24,452 nucleotides of DNA, from positions 1 through 24,452 of the forward strand of contig CAYGSU010000062.1 of NCBI GenBank assembly GCA_964352715.1, in the 5' to 3' direction. Position numbers and translations under genes: made by a program. Below are positions 8,556 through 16,048 of the stretch, in pieces (position 1 is the first letter of the stretch; each line of letters starts with the position of its first letter). The stretch is from JAVKBW01 sp964352715 (GTDB lineage Bacteria > Pseudomonadota > Alphaproteobacteria > UBA8366 > Aestuariispiraceae). Under the pieces are notes generated by a model. It was given only the letters and a program-made list of their open reading frames with translations. It ran no database searches and was not told the origin of the DNA.

Positions 8556-9461
8556 ATGCAAATTGGTCTGGATATTGGTGGAACAAAAATCGAAGCCATT
8601 CTGCTGACAGCCGATGGCAGCGAAGCTGCGCGGCAAAGACAGCCCGCTAAAAAAGGCGATTACGCAGGAACTATCAAGGTAATTCAGTCGCTTATAAAAG
8701 AAATGGAATCAACGGCGCAAACCGCATGCAGCGTCGGCGCCGGTATGCCCGGCGCATTTTCACGTGAAACAGGGCTGGTTAAAAATGCAAATTCGACCTG
8801 GCTGATCGGCAAACCCTTCAAATCGGATCTGGAAACAGTGTTGGACCGCCCGGTCGCCATCACAAACGACGCCAATTGTTTCGCCTTATCCGAGGCGACC
8901 GATGGCGCGGCGGCAGGCGCAGACATCGTTTTCGGGGTGATTCTCGGTACCGGGGTCGGTGGCGGCCTTGTGATCAACGGAAAGGTTATCGAAGGTCCGA
9001 ATGCCATCGCCGGCGAATGGGGCCACAACCCCCTGCCCTGGCCCAATGATGCTGAAAGACCCGGAAACCTGTGTTACTGCGGAAAACCCGGCTGTATCGA
9101 AACGTTTCTGTCCGGCCCGGGTCTGTCGAAACATCTGGAATCCGTGACCGGCGAGCGGCTCGATGCATCGGAAATCGCCCGCCGCGCCGCTGATGGAGAT
9201 CCCGATTGCGAAATTCAGATGCGACACTACGAAGACCGGCTGGCGCGCGGCCTTGCCCACGTCATCAATATCGTCGATCCGGACGTCATCGTGCTGGGCG
9301 GCGGGTTGTCGAATGTCGAACGTCTGTACCCCAATGTCACCGCCCTGCTGCCCGGTTATGTGTTTTCCGACAGTGTCAGAACCCGGATCGTACCGCCGAA
9401 ATACGGTGATTCGAGCGGCGTCAGGGGCGCAGCCTGGCTGGGCGCGGCAGCATTAGGATGA
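8556..9461 (+). CDS. ROK family sugar kinase
   Basis: Cytosolic ATP-dependent hexose kinase of the ROK family, 301 residues; fructokinase, glucokinase and N-acetylglucosamine kinase are all possible. DIGGTKIE near the N-terminus is the phosphate-binding loop. NDANCFALSEA carries the catalytic Asp, and GTGVGGGLVI is the second glycine-rich loop. The zinc site GHNPLPW...CYCGKPGCIETF is complete. No helix-turn-helix precedes the kinase, so it is an enzyme and not a ROK repressor. The stop overlaps the start of dinB by four bases, so the two are co-expressed, although no functional link is obvious. Confidence 0.92.
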   Translation: MQIGLDIGGTKIEAILLTADGSEAARQRQPAKKGDYAGTIKVIQSLIKEMESTAQTACSVGAGMPGAFSRETGLVKNANSTWLIGKPFKSDLETVLDRPVAITNDANCFALSEATDGAAAGADIVFGVILGTGVGGGLVINGKVIEGPNAIAGEWGHNPLPWPNDAERPGNLCYCGKPGCIETFLSGPGLSKHLESVTGERLDASEIARRAADGDPDCEIQMRHYEDRLARGLAHVINIVDPDVIVLGGGLSNVERLYPNVTALLPGYVFSDSVRTRIVPPKYGDSSGVRGAAWLGAAALG

Positions 9462-10732
9462 AGCACACTTCAGGTCAGTTTCTGTGCCGGGATTGCCTGT
9501 TTGCGAGAACCGATATAGCCCCGGGCCCGGCAGCCTGCCCGTCCTGCGGGTCGACACGCGTGAAGGTGCATCCGGAGCTGCACACGCTGTCGATTGCGCA
9601 TATCGACTGCGATGCCTTCTATGCCTCGGTTGAAAAGCGCGATAATCCGTCACTGCGCGACCGCCCGGTGATCGTTGGCGGCGGCCGGCGCGGCGTCGTT
9701 TCCGCCGCCTGCTATGTATCGCGCCTGTACGGCGTCCGTTCAGCGATGCCGATGTTCAAGGCGTTGCAGGCCTGCCCGGATGCAGTGGTGATCCGCCCGA
9801 ACATGAAAAAATACAGCGACGTCGGCCGGGAAATCAAAGCGATGATGCTGGATGTCACCCCGGCGGTAGAACCGCTGTCGATTGACGAGGCGTTTCTGGA
9901 TATGACCGGCACCGAACGGCTGCACGGAAGCAGCCCGGCGACGACACTGGCCCGGCTGGTGCGTCGCATCGAGTCAGAAATCGGGGTCACGGCCTCCATC
10001 GGTCTCAGCTTCAACAAGTTTCTGGCGAAAATCGCCAGCGATCTCGACAAGCCGCGCGGACTGGCCGCCATCGGTCAGGCGGAAGCGATGGATTTTCTGG
10101 CCGACAAACCCGTCGGCATGATCTGGGGTGTCGGCAAGGCGTTGCGCAAAAAGCTGCTGCAGGACGGCATCGAAACCATCGGACAGATCAGAAACGAGGA
10201 CCACGACCGGCTGGTCGCGAAATACGGCGCGATGGGGCAGCGCCTTTACAATTTCTCGCGCGGCCTGGATGTGAGGCGGGTCGACCCTGTCGACGCCACC
10301 AAGAGCATTTCGTCGGAAACCACGTTTGATACCGATATTTCCGACAAGGCGGCGCTAATGAAAAAACTTTGGCCGCTCTGTGAAACAGTCGCGCGCCGTC
10401 TGAAGGCGCAGAATTACGCCGCACGCACCGTGGTCTTGAAATTAAAGACAAAAGACTTCAAAACGCTTTCCCGAAACCGAACGCTGGCAAGTCCGACACA
10501 ACTGGCGGAAACGCTGTACCGGACCGGCGTGACGGTTCTGGAAAAGGAAACAGACGGTCGAAAGTTCAGATTGCTTGGAATCGGCGGGGCCGACCTTGTC
10601 GATCCGGACGATGCGGACCGGCCGGATCTGGCCGATCCGGATGCGGCCAAACGGGCAAGTGTCGAACGGGCAATCGACACGGTCCGCGCGAAACTGGGAG
10701 ACAAGGCGGTTATGAAAGGCCGTGGTCTTTAA
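9458..10732 (+). CDS. dinB: DNA polymerase IV (Y-family) with N-terminal zinc ribbon
   Basis: Translesion polymerase, 424 residues, clearly longer than the roughly 350-residue E. coli enzyme. An N-terminal extension of about 45 residues carries two CxxC pairs (Cys10/Cys13 and Cys27/Cys30), which look like a zinc ribbon. The polymerase then begins at LSIAHIDCDAFYASVE, with the catalytic acidic residues in that motif and in SIDEAFLDMT. The helix-hairpin-helix and little-finger regions follow. Similar extended forms occur in other alphaproteobacteria as far as I recall. The extension is in frame from an ATG that overlaps the preceding kinase stop, so it is likely translated. I see no LexA-type box upstream, and the overlap suggests expression from the kinase promoter. 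Confidence 0.93.
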   Translation: MKHTSGQFLCRDCLFARTDIAPGPAACPSCGSTRVKVHPELHTLSIAHIDCDAFYASVEKRDNPSLRDRPVIVGGGRRGVVSAACYVSRLYGVRSAMPMFKALQACPDAVVIRPNMKKYSDVGREIKAMMLDVTPAVEPLSIDEAFLDMTGTERLHGSSPATTLARLVRRIESEIGVTASIGLSFNKFLAKIASDLDKPRGLAAIGQAEAMDFLADKPVGMIWGVGKALRKKLLQDGIETIGQIRNEDHDRLVAKYGAMGQRLYNFSRGLDVRRVDPVDATKSISSETTFDTDISDKAALMKKLWPLCETVARRLKAQNYAARTVVLKLKTKDFKTLSRNRTLASPTQLAETLYRTGVTVLEKETDGRKFRLLGIGGADLVDPDDADRPDLADPDAAKRASVERAIDTVRAKLGDKAVMKGRGL

Positions 10733-10783
10733 CGAAACACACAAACCGCCGCGAATGCCGGCGCAGAAACTGGGGAGAAGACG

Positions 10784-11752
10784 ATGGCGACAAAACCGAA
10801 ACTGATGCTGGCGAGAAAGTTTCCCGACGATGTGGAAGCACGCATGGAGCAGAGCTATGACGTGGTCTGGAACAAGGAAGATGTTGTTCTGAGCGCTGAT
10901 GATATCGTCAGCCGCGCTGAAGGCTGCGACGCCATCATGGTCAGCCCGACCGACAAGATCGACGCCGATGTCATCAGCCGGCTGCCGGACAGCGTGAAGA
11001 TGATCGCAACCTTCTCCGTCGGTTTCGACCATGTCGACGTAAAGGCGGCGACAGCGAAAGGCCTCGTGGTTTCCAACACGCCCGACGTGCTGACCGATGC
11101 CACCGCAGACATCGCCATGCTGTGCATGCTGGGTGCGGCCCGGCTTTCCTACGCATCGGAATGCCTGCTGCGGGAACGCCGCTGGAAGCGCTGGACGCCG
11201 ACCGAACTGCTGGGCGTGCAGGTTACCGGCAAGCGCCTCGGCATCTACGGCATGGGTCGCATCGGCCGTGCCGTCGCGCAACGCGCCCGCGGCTTCAACA
11301 TGGATATCCTGTATCATGACATGGTCGAGTTGCCGAAGGATCTGGTTGGTGACGCCACGTTCTACGCAAATGTCGAGGACATGCTGCCGCATTGCGATTT
11401 CCTGACATTGCATTGCCCGCTGACGCCGGAAACCCACCATTTCCTGAACGAAAAGCGCATCAATACGATGCCGCAGAACGCGGTGATCATTAACACCGCG
11501 CGCGGCCCGGTGATCGACGACGAGGCGCTGATCGCCGCGCTGAAATCCGGCCGGCTGGCCGGCGCCGGACTGGATGTGTTTGAAGGCGAACCGAAAATCA
11601 ATCCCGGCTATTTCGATCTGCCGAACGCGTTCATCCTGCCGCATATCGGCTCGGCGACCGTGGAAACCCGAAACGCAATGGGCTTCCTGTGCGTTGACAA
11701 TCTGGATGCCTTCTTCGCCGGCAAGGAAATGCCGACGCAAGTGAAACTGTAA
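10784..11752 (+). CDS. D-2-hydroxyacid dehydrogenase, likely D-glycerate dehydrogenase / hydroxypyruvate reductase
   Basis: NAD(P)H-dependent reduction of hydroxypyruvate or glyoxylate to D-glycerate or glycolate is the likely reaction. The 322 residues contain the Rossmann motif GMGRIG and the catalytic set Arg240 (NTARGPVID), Glu269 (VFEGEP) and His287 (LPHIGSAT). These positions and the total length match the Hyphomicrobium D-glycerate dehydrogenase as I remember it, which favours that assignment over lactate or phosphoglycerate dehydrogenase. There is no C-terminal ACT domain. A GGGGAG Shine-Dalgarno precedes the ATG. It is followed 19 bases later by an SDR gene and may share its transcript. 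Confidence 0.9.
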   Translation: MATKPKLMLARKFPDDVEARMEQSYDVVWNKEDVVLSADDIVSRAEGCDAIMVSPTDKIDADVISRLPDSVKMIATFSVGFDHVDVKAATAKGLVVSNTPDVLTDATADIAMLCMLGAARLSYASECLLRERRWKRWTPTELLGVQVTGKRLGIYGMGRIGRAVAQRARGFNMDILYHDMVELPKDLVGDATFYANVEDMLPHCDFLTLHCPLTPETHHFLNEKRINTMPQNAVIINTARGPVIDDEALIAALKSGRLAGAGLDVFEGEPKINPGYFDLPNAFILPHIGSATVETRNAMGFLCVDNLDAFFAGKEMPTQVKL

Positions 11753-11771
11753 GGGTAAGGGAGACACGGGC

Positions 11772-12452
11772 ATGGCGGAAAAGGCGCTGATCGTCGGGGC
11801 AGGCAGCGGGTTGAGCGCCTGCCTCGCCCGGCTGTTTCACAAGGAAGGCATGGACGTTGCCGTCGCCGCCCGCCGGGTCGACAACATCCAGTCCCTGGCT
11901 GACGAGATTGGCGGCAAGGCGTATCGTTGCGACGTCGCCGAGGCAGACGATGTGGCCGCGCTGTTCGCCGCGGTCGATGCCGATATCGGCGCGCCCGACA
12001 TCGTTGTCTTCAACCCGTCGAAACGCAGCCGCGGACCGCTGGTCGACCTCGACCCGGAAGAGGTTCGCCAGGCGCTGCTGGTCACCTGCTATGGCGGCTT
12101 TCTGGTCGCCCAGCAGGCAGCCGAGCGGATGTTGAAACGCGGCAGCGGGTCGATCCTGCTGACCGGCGCGTCCGCCGGGGTGAAGGGCTATCCGAAATCC
12201 GCCCCGTTCGCGATGGGCAAGTTCGGCCTGCGCGGCCTCGCCCAGAGCATGGCGCGGGAACTGCACCCGCAGAATGTTCATATCGGCCATTTCGTGATCG
12301 ACGGCAGCATCGCCCCGCCCGGCGAAAGCGGCGACAACGACAACCGCCTGAGCCCGGAATCGATTGCCGAAACCTACCTGCAGTTCCACCGGCAGCACCG
12401 CAGCGCCTGGGCGTGGGAAATCGAACTGCGCCCGTGGGTGGAGACGTTCTGA
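11772..12452 (+). CDS. Atypical short-chain dehydrogenase with Phe replacing catalytic Tyr
   Basis: SDR-fold protein of 226 residues, function unknown. The nucleotide loop reads VGAGSGL (residues 8-14) in place of TGxxxGIG. The usual NAG motif is NPS (81-83), and the active-site segment is FAMGK, giving Phe146 where the proton-donating Tyr belongs while Lys150 is kept. Ser134 is also in place. The following stretch GLRGLAQSMARELHPQNVHI is well conserved SDR, so this is a divergent subfamily and not decay. I recall other proteobacterial SDRs with a similar FxxxK segment. It lies 19 bases after the hydroxyacid dehydrogenase, with AAGGGAG before its ATG. Confidence 0.87.
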   Translation: MAEKALIVGAGSGLSACLARLFHKEGMDVAVAARRVDNIQSLADEIGGKAYRCDVAEADDVAALFAAVDADIGAPDIVVFNPSKRSRGPLVDLDPEEVRQALLVTCYGGFLVAQQAAERMLKRGSGSILLTGASAGVKGYPKSAPFAMGKFGLRGLAQSMARELHPQNVHIGHFVIDGSIAPPGESGDNDNRLSPESIAETYLQFHRQHRSAWAWEIELRPWVETF

Positions 12453-12454
12453 CG

Positions 12455-12507
12455 ATTACGCGCATAATGATATACATTTTCATGCGCATGGTTTATGCTC
12501 ATATCTT
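12455..12507 (+). promoter_or_regulatory. Probable ccdAB promoter/operator
   Basis: The AT-rich stretch before ccdA contains a near-palindrome ATTACGCGCATAAT (12455-12468) and a perfect palindrome CATGCGCATG (12481-12490). Antitoxins of the CcdA type repress their own operon through short palindromes, so these are candidate operators. No clear Shine-Dalgarno precedes the ccdA ATG, so translation may start close to the RNA 5' end. Confidence 0.4.
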
Positions 12508-12750
12508 ATGAACCATACCCGCACAAAACCGCGCAAACGCGCCGCGAACCTGTCGATTGACGCAGATCTTCTGGATGAGGCGAAAAGCCTGGGCATATCT
12601 ATTTCCAGCGTTGCTGAAGACGGACTCCGCAAGGCGGTATCCGCTGAAAAAGGCCGTCGCTGGAAGGAAGAGAATGCCGAAGCAATCCAAAGCATGAATG
12701 AATGGGTTGAGAAAAACGGAATACCGTTAGCACAATTTCGACAATTCTGA
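12508..12750 (+). CDS. ccdA: CcdA-family antitoxin
   Basis: Antitoxin of 80 residues that should bind and neutralise the CcdB toxin encoded immediately downstream and repress the operon. The N-terminal basic part KRAANLSIDADLLDEAKSLG is the ribbon-helix-helix DNA-binding domain. The C-terminal half RRWKEENAEAI...VEKNGIPLAQFRQF is the extended toxin-binding tail typical of CcdA. The frame runs open upstream, but the ATG at 12508 gives the family length. Its TGA shares one base with the ccdB ATG, giving translational coupling. Base composition is less GC-rich than in the flanking genes, consistent with acquisition by transfer. Confidence 0.92.
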   Translation: MNHTRTKPRKRAANLSIDADLLDEAKSLGISISSVAEDGLRKAVSAEKGRRWKEENAEAIQSMNEWVEKNGIPLAQFRQF

Positions 12751-13049
12751 TGGCGCAGTATGATGTTTACAGCAATCCTTTCGGCGACGGATATTTGCTC
12801 AATATTCAAACCGATTTGCTGGATCATCTTAATACACGGGTAGTCATTCCTCTCCTGCCGGCTGAAATTGCGCATAAAGAGGCAGGAGCATTAAGTCCAA
12901 ATTTTGAGATCGATCGACATTCCTGTGTTCTAGCGACACAACTGATTGCGACGATTCCAACATCCTGTTTGAACAAGCCTGTTTGCAACATCGAAAACAG
13001 ATTCGCCGACATCACCGGCGCGCTGGACTTTCTGTTCCAGGGGTTCTGA
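12750..13049 (+). CDS. ccdB: CcdB-family toxin
   Basis: Toxin of 99 residues; characterised CcdB proteins poison DNA gyrase. The fold-defining segments are recognisable: YDVYSNP at the start, NTRVVIPLLP in the middle, then LATQLIATIP and the C-terminal helix ending FLFQGF. In F-plasmid CcdB the last three residues Trp-Gly-Ile are needed for gyrase poisoning. Here they are Gln-Gly-Phe, so the key Trp is absent. Chromosomal homologues vary at this position, so toxicity cannot be judged from sequence. It starts inside the ccdA stop codon. Confidence 0.92.
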   Translation: MAQYDVYSNPFGDGYLLNIQTDLLDHLNTRVVIPLLPAEIAHKEAGALSPNFEIDRHSCVLATQLIATIPTSCLNKPVCNIENRFADITGALDFLFQGF

Positions 13050-13249
13050 CCCGGAATCCGATTCCCACTTTCCGCCCTTTAATCGGCAAAGTCTGCCTGT
13101 GCCATTTCACGCCATGGTTAACCCTCGGCCCGATTCAGGAAACCGGAACAGACGCCTATATGGTTAACAGAAGATTGGCACGGGCGTTGCGACATTCCTG
13201 TCGAGACACGGCTTGGAGAGGCCGTGATATGAGAGACGGGAGAAAAACA
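13050..13249 (+). promoter_or_regulatory. Promoter region of the diguanylate cyclase gene, with CtrA-like half-sites
   Basis: This 200-base gap holds no convincing gene. It contains ATGGTTAA twice (13114-13121 and 13160-13167), the reverse complement of TTAACCAT, the half-site reported for Caulobacter CtrA promoters. It also has two GATTC (GANTC) sites at 13060-13064 and 13132-13136, the recognition sequence of the alphaproteobacterial CcrM methylase. The pattern suggests cell-cycle control but is not proof. Confidence 0.45.
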
Positions 13250-14044
13250 ATGTCTGATGTATCGCATTCGAGTACCCGGCCAGAACGGCAACACGGACCT
13301 TTCAAGCGACCGCGCCTTTCCGATCAACTGGCGACGATCGCTAACGAACTGATCGAAGCAATCGGCAAGGCATCGCCGGAAGAAACGGTTGCAAGGCCTT
13401 CAAATTCCTATCGAAACCTTTTGAAGAAGGCGATGGCGCTGGCCGTCAATGCCCGCCGTGAACTGGACAGACGAGAAACTGAAATCGCGAAACTGAAACG
13501 GCTGTCGATAACCGACGAGGTAACAAGGCTGCTGAATCGCCGTGGTTTCGACCACGCCATCGACCGCGCTATCGGCCGGGCCCGGCGGTTTGATGAAACC
13601 GGTCTGGTCATGCTGATCGACCTCGACGGGTTCAAGCAGATCAACGACACGTTCGGCCATCAGGCCGGCGATCTTGTCCTCGCCTCCGTCGCCACCCTGT
13701 TGCGGGTCAATACCCGCGACATCGATGATGTGGCGCGGATCGGCGGTGATGAATTCTCGATTATCCTGTCCGGCGTGGACGAACTTCTGGGGCAGCAGAA
13801 AGCCACCCAGATCGAAACCATGCTGAACAACCTTTCGGTGCCCTGGAATGGCTACGGCATTCAGGTAAGGGCCAGCGTGGGCATTGCCCATTATGACCAG
13901 ACCGACAGTCCGCAGGATATCGTACGGCGGGCGGACGAGCGGATGTATTCGCAGAAGCGAAGCCGTCCGTCCCGCCTTACCCTTATCGCGGGCACGGATG
14001 TGGCGCCGCAGAAAGCGGACGTTGCCTGCCTGCCGATTTATTGA
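13250..14044 (+). CDS. Diguanylate cyclase (GGDEF domain), soluble
   Basis: Predicted c-di-GMP synthase of 264 residues. The N-terminal 85 residues are helical and charged with no recognised sensor domain. The GGDEF domain follows from about residue 86 (SITDEVTRLLNRRGF), with the GTP-binding segment DLDGFKQINDTFGHQAGD and an intact GGDEF at 165-169. An RxxD inhibitory site (Arg156 to Asp159) lies five residues before it, so product feedback is likely. No membrane segment is present. The ATG at 13250 follows a GGGAG; the open frame upstream lacks a good ribosome site and overlaps ccdB. A strong terminator lies about 160 bases downstream. Confidence 0.92.
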   Translation: MSDVSHSSTRPERQHGPFKRPRLSDQLATIANELIEAIGKASPEETVARPSNSYRNLLKKAMALAVNARRELDRRETEIAKLKRLSITDEVTRLLNRRGFDHAIDRAIGRARRFDETGLVMLIDLDGFKQINDTFGHQAGDLVLASVATLLRVNTRDIDDVARIGGDEFSIILSGVDELLGQQKATQIETMLNNLSVPWNGYGIQVRASVGIAHYDQTDSPQDIVRRADERMYSQKRSRPSRLTLIAGTDVAPQKADVACLPIY

Positions 14045-14137
14045 ATATTTCGTGATCTGACGGTGCCGAAACGCCGGTTGCCGAAAGAAGACTGCCCCTT
14101 TTCCGGCTTACTCCTTCAGCCTCCCAGCCGGACCCGA

Positions 14138-14191
14138 CGATGGCGCCCCCACCGCCATCGCCTGTACCAAAAACGCCCTGCCCCGATGGCG
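14138..14191. repeat. Short repeats able to form two alternative hairpins
   Basis: CGATGGCG occurs at 14138-14145 and again at 14184-14191, with its exact complement CGCCATCG between them at 14153-14160. The middle copy can pair with either flank, so two mutually exclusive hairpins are possible just before the terminator at 14205-14240. This lies in the gap downstream of the diguanylate cyclase gene. Confidence 0.5.
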
Positions 14192-14204
14192 TGACCGGTA
14201 CACA

Positions 14205-14240
14205 GCGACGCCGCTTCCCCCAAAGCGGCGTCGCGCTTTT
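14205..14240 (+). terminator. Rho-independent terminator after the diguanylate cyclase gene
   Basis: A perfect 12-base-pair stem (14205-14216 with 14223-14234) encloses a six-base loop and is followed by GC and a run of four T. The T run is on the + strand side, so it ends transcription of the cyclase gene. It sits 11 bases before the convergent fliJ stop. Confidence 0.88.
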
Positions 14241-14251
14241 CTGTCTGCTGA

Positions 14252-14662
14252 TTACTTCTGGCGATGGGCCTGCAGGCCGACCTCGTCGAGCGCGGCCTGG
14301 TCCTTTTTATCCAGGTCGAGCCGTTCGGTTTCGTCCCGCCGCTCCTTTGTGATCTCGTATTTTTTCTGTTCTTCAAACGCTTCGGCAAGCTGTTCGCGCG
14401 CCTGGTCGACATAGGGTTGCAATGCCTTGAGCTGCTTTTCCATGCCCGTCCGCTCGTCCCGTGCCTTGGCGGCAAACTGGCCGAAGACCGGGCCGAGATC
14501 CGGCGATTCCGACGCAACCTTGCGCTCGTGTTCCACACTGGCTTCAAGCGCATTGATGCGGTTTTGTACCGCGTCGACCTGCGCCATGACTTCCGCCAGC
14601 ACCCGGCGCTTGTCATCGACATTGAACTTGGCCAGACGCACCAGTGTCTGAAGCGTTTTCAT
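14252..14662 (-). CDS. fliJ: FliJ-like flagellar export protein
   Basis: Probable central stalk/chaperone component of the flagellar type III export ATPase complex, 136 residues. The whole protein is charged and helical with heptad-like spacing, as expected for the FliJ antiparallel coiled coil. It starts MKTLQTLVRLAKFNVDDKRR, and the region around residues 60-100 holds VDQAREQLAEAFEEQKKYE. Sequence conservation in FliJ is weak, so the assignment leans on length, coiled-coil character and its position three bases after fliI in the same direction. Confidence 0.88.
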   Translation of the reverse strand: MKTLQTLVRLAKFNVDDKRRVLAEVMAQVDAVQNRINALEASVEHERKVASESPDLGPVFGQFAAKARDERTGMEKQLKALQPYVDQAREQLAEAFEEQKKYEITKERRDETERLDLDKKDQAALDEVGLQAHRQK

Positions 14663-14665
14663 CGC

Positions 14666-16048
14666 CTACAATCCGGTATTCGGTTCCGGCGTCGGTGACT
14701 CTTCGTCTGCCTCGCCATAATCCATCTCAAGAATTTCCGCGAGCCGCTCGTAGCCGGCTTCAAGATCGGCCTGCTCATTCTTGCCCTGGCCAATGAATTC
14801 ATCCAGTTGCGGGTAATAATGGATGGCCTGATCGACCACCGGGTCCGACCCCTTGCGATAAGCGCCAAGGCGGATGAGTTCGGCCATGTCGTCGTAAGCA
14901 GACAATAGCTGGCGCGCCTGATTGACCAGATTGTTCTGATCATCGTTATTGCAGGCCGGCATCGAGCGTGACACCGAGCGCAGGATATTCACTGCCGGAT
15001 ACCGATTGCGATGGGCAATGGTGCGGTCGAGCACGATATGGCCGTCCAGAATGCCGCGCACCGCATCGGCAATCGGTTCATTGTGGTCGTCGCCTTCAAC
15101 CAGCACGGTGAACAGACCTGTGATGCTGCCCTTGTCAGTACCAGGACCAGCGCGTTCAAGCAGGCGCGGCAATTCGGCAAAAACTGTTGGTGTGTAGCCT
15201 TTGCTGGCCGGCGGCTCACCGGCGCTGAGGCCGATTTCCCGTTGCGCCATTGCGAACCGTGTCACGCTGTCCATCAGACACAGCACATCCTTGCCCTGAT
15301 CACGAAAGTATTCGGCGACCGCCATCGTCAAATACGCCGCCTCTCGCCGCATCAGCGCCGACTCGTCGGACGTCGCGACAACCACAACGCTGCGCTCAAG
15401 CCCTTCCGGCCCTAGCTCGTCCTGGATGAATTCCTGCACCTCGCGCCCGCGTTCGCCAACCAGACCGATCACGATCACCTCGGCGCTGGAGAACCGCGCC
15501 ATCATCGACATCAAAATCGACTTGCCGACGCCGGACCCTGCGAAGATACCCATCCGCTGACCACGGCAGCAGGTGGTGAAGGTATTCAGGCAGCGGACAC
15601 CGAGATCGATCTTGCCACCCAGGCGGTTGCGCGCATGGGCCGGCGGTGGCTGGTTGCGCACCGGATAGGGCCTTTCCCCCCTTGGCAGTGGCACGCCATT
15701 GTCGAGCGGTTCACCAAATGCGTTGATCACCCGGCCCAGCCATCCGTCATGCGGCCGGACCACGGGTTCTGAATCCATCAGTTCGGCATCGCATCCCTGC
15801 CCGACGCCGATAAGCTGTCCATAGGGCATCGCCAGCGCCAGGCCGTCGCGAAACCCGACGACTTCGCAGCGCACCCGTTTGTTACCGCGCGCCACCAGAT
15901 TGCAGCGGTCGCCGATCGACAGATGGCTGGAAACCCCGCCGATTTCCACCAGCATGCCCTGAATGGCCGCAACACGGCCGACAATTCTGGTCGCCGGCAT
16001 CCGGTTGAGGTCCGCATTCAGGCCTTCAAGAGCGTTCGACAACCCCAT
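14666..16048 (-). CDS. fliI: Flagellum-specific export ATPase FliI
   Basis: Hexameric ATPase of the flagellar type III export apparatus at the cytoplasmic base of the flagellum, 460 residues. Visible are the beta-barrel N-domain, Walker A AGSGVGKS, the FliI/SctN-type segments GLVGERGREVQEFI and LMDSVTRFAMAQREIGLSAG, and the catalytic-loop region PPASKGYTPTVFAELPRLLERAG. GRVINAFGEPLD distinguishes it from F1 subunits. I chose the ATG at 16048 because AGGAAA lies six bases upstream; a GTG at 16063 has no such signal. It is divergent from ctrA, with a 236-base shared control region. Confidence 0.95.
   Translation of the reverse strand: MGLSNALEGLNADLNRMPATRIVGRVAAIQGMLVEIGGVSSHLSIGDRCNLVARGNKRVRCEVVGFRDGLALAMPYGQLIGVGQGCDAELMDSEPVVRPHDGWLGRVINAFGEPLDNGVPLPRGERPYPVRNQPPPAHARNRLGGKIDLGVRCLNTFTTCCRGQRMGIFAGSGVGKSILMSMMARFSSAEVIVIGLVGERGREVQEFIQDELGPEGLERSVVVVATSDESALMRREAAYLTMAVAEYFRDQGKDVLCLMDSVTRFAMAQREIGLSAGEPPASKGYTPTVFAELPRLLERAGPGTDKGSITGLFTVLVEGDDHNEPIADAVRGILDGHIVLDRTIAHRNRYPAVNILRSVSRSMPACNNDDQNNLVNQARQLLSAYDDMAELIRLGAYRKGSDPVVDQAIHYYPQLDEFIGQGKNEQADLEAGYERLAEILEMDYGEADEESPTPEPNTGL

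Noticed and set aside
10442..11773. Long - strand open frame (443 codons) opposite dinB and the hydroxyacid dehydrogenase
   Set aside because: It spans two genuine + strand genes and their gap; its composition (rich in His, Gln, Arg) is typical of an antisense shadow.
14138..14191. CRISPR-like repeat array
   Set aside because: Only three 8-base units, one inverted, with unequal spacing; there are no cas genes.
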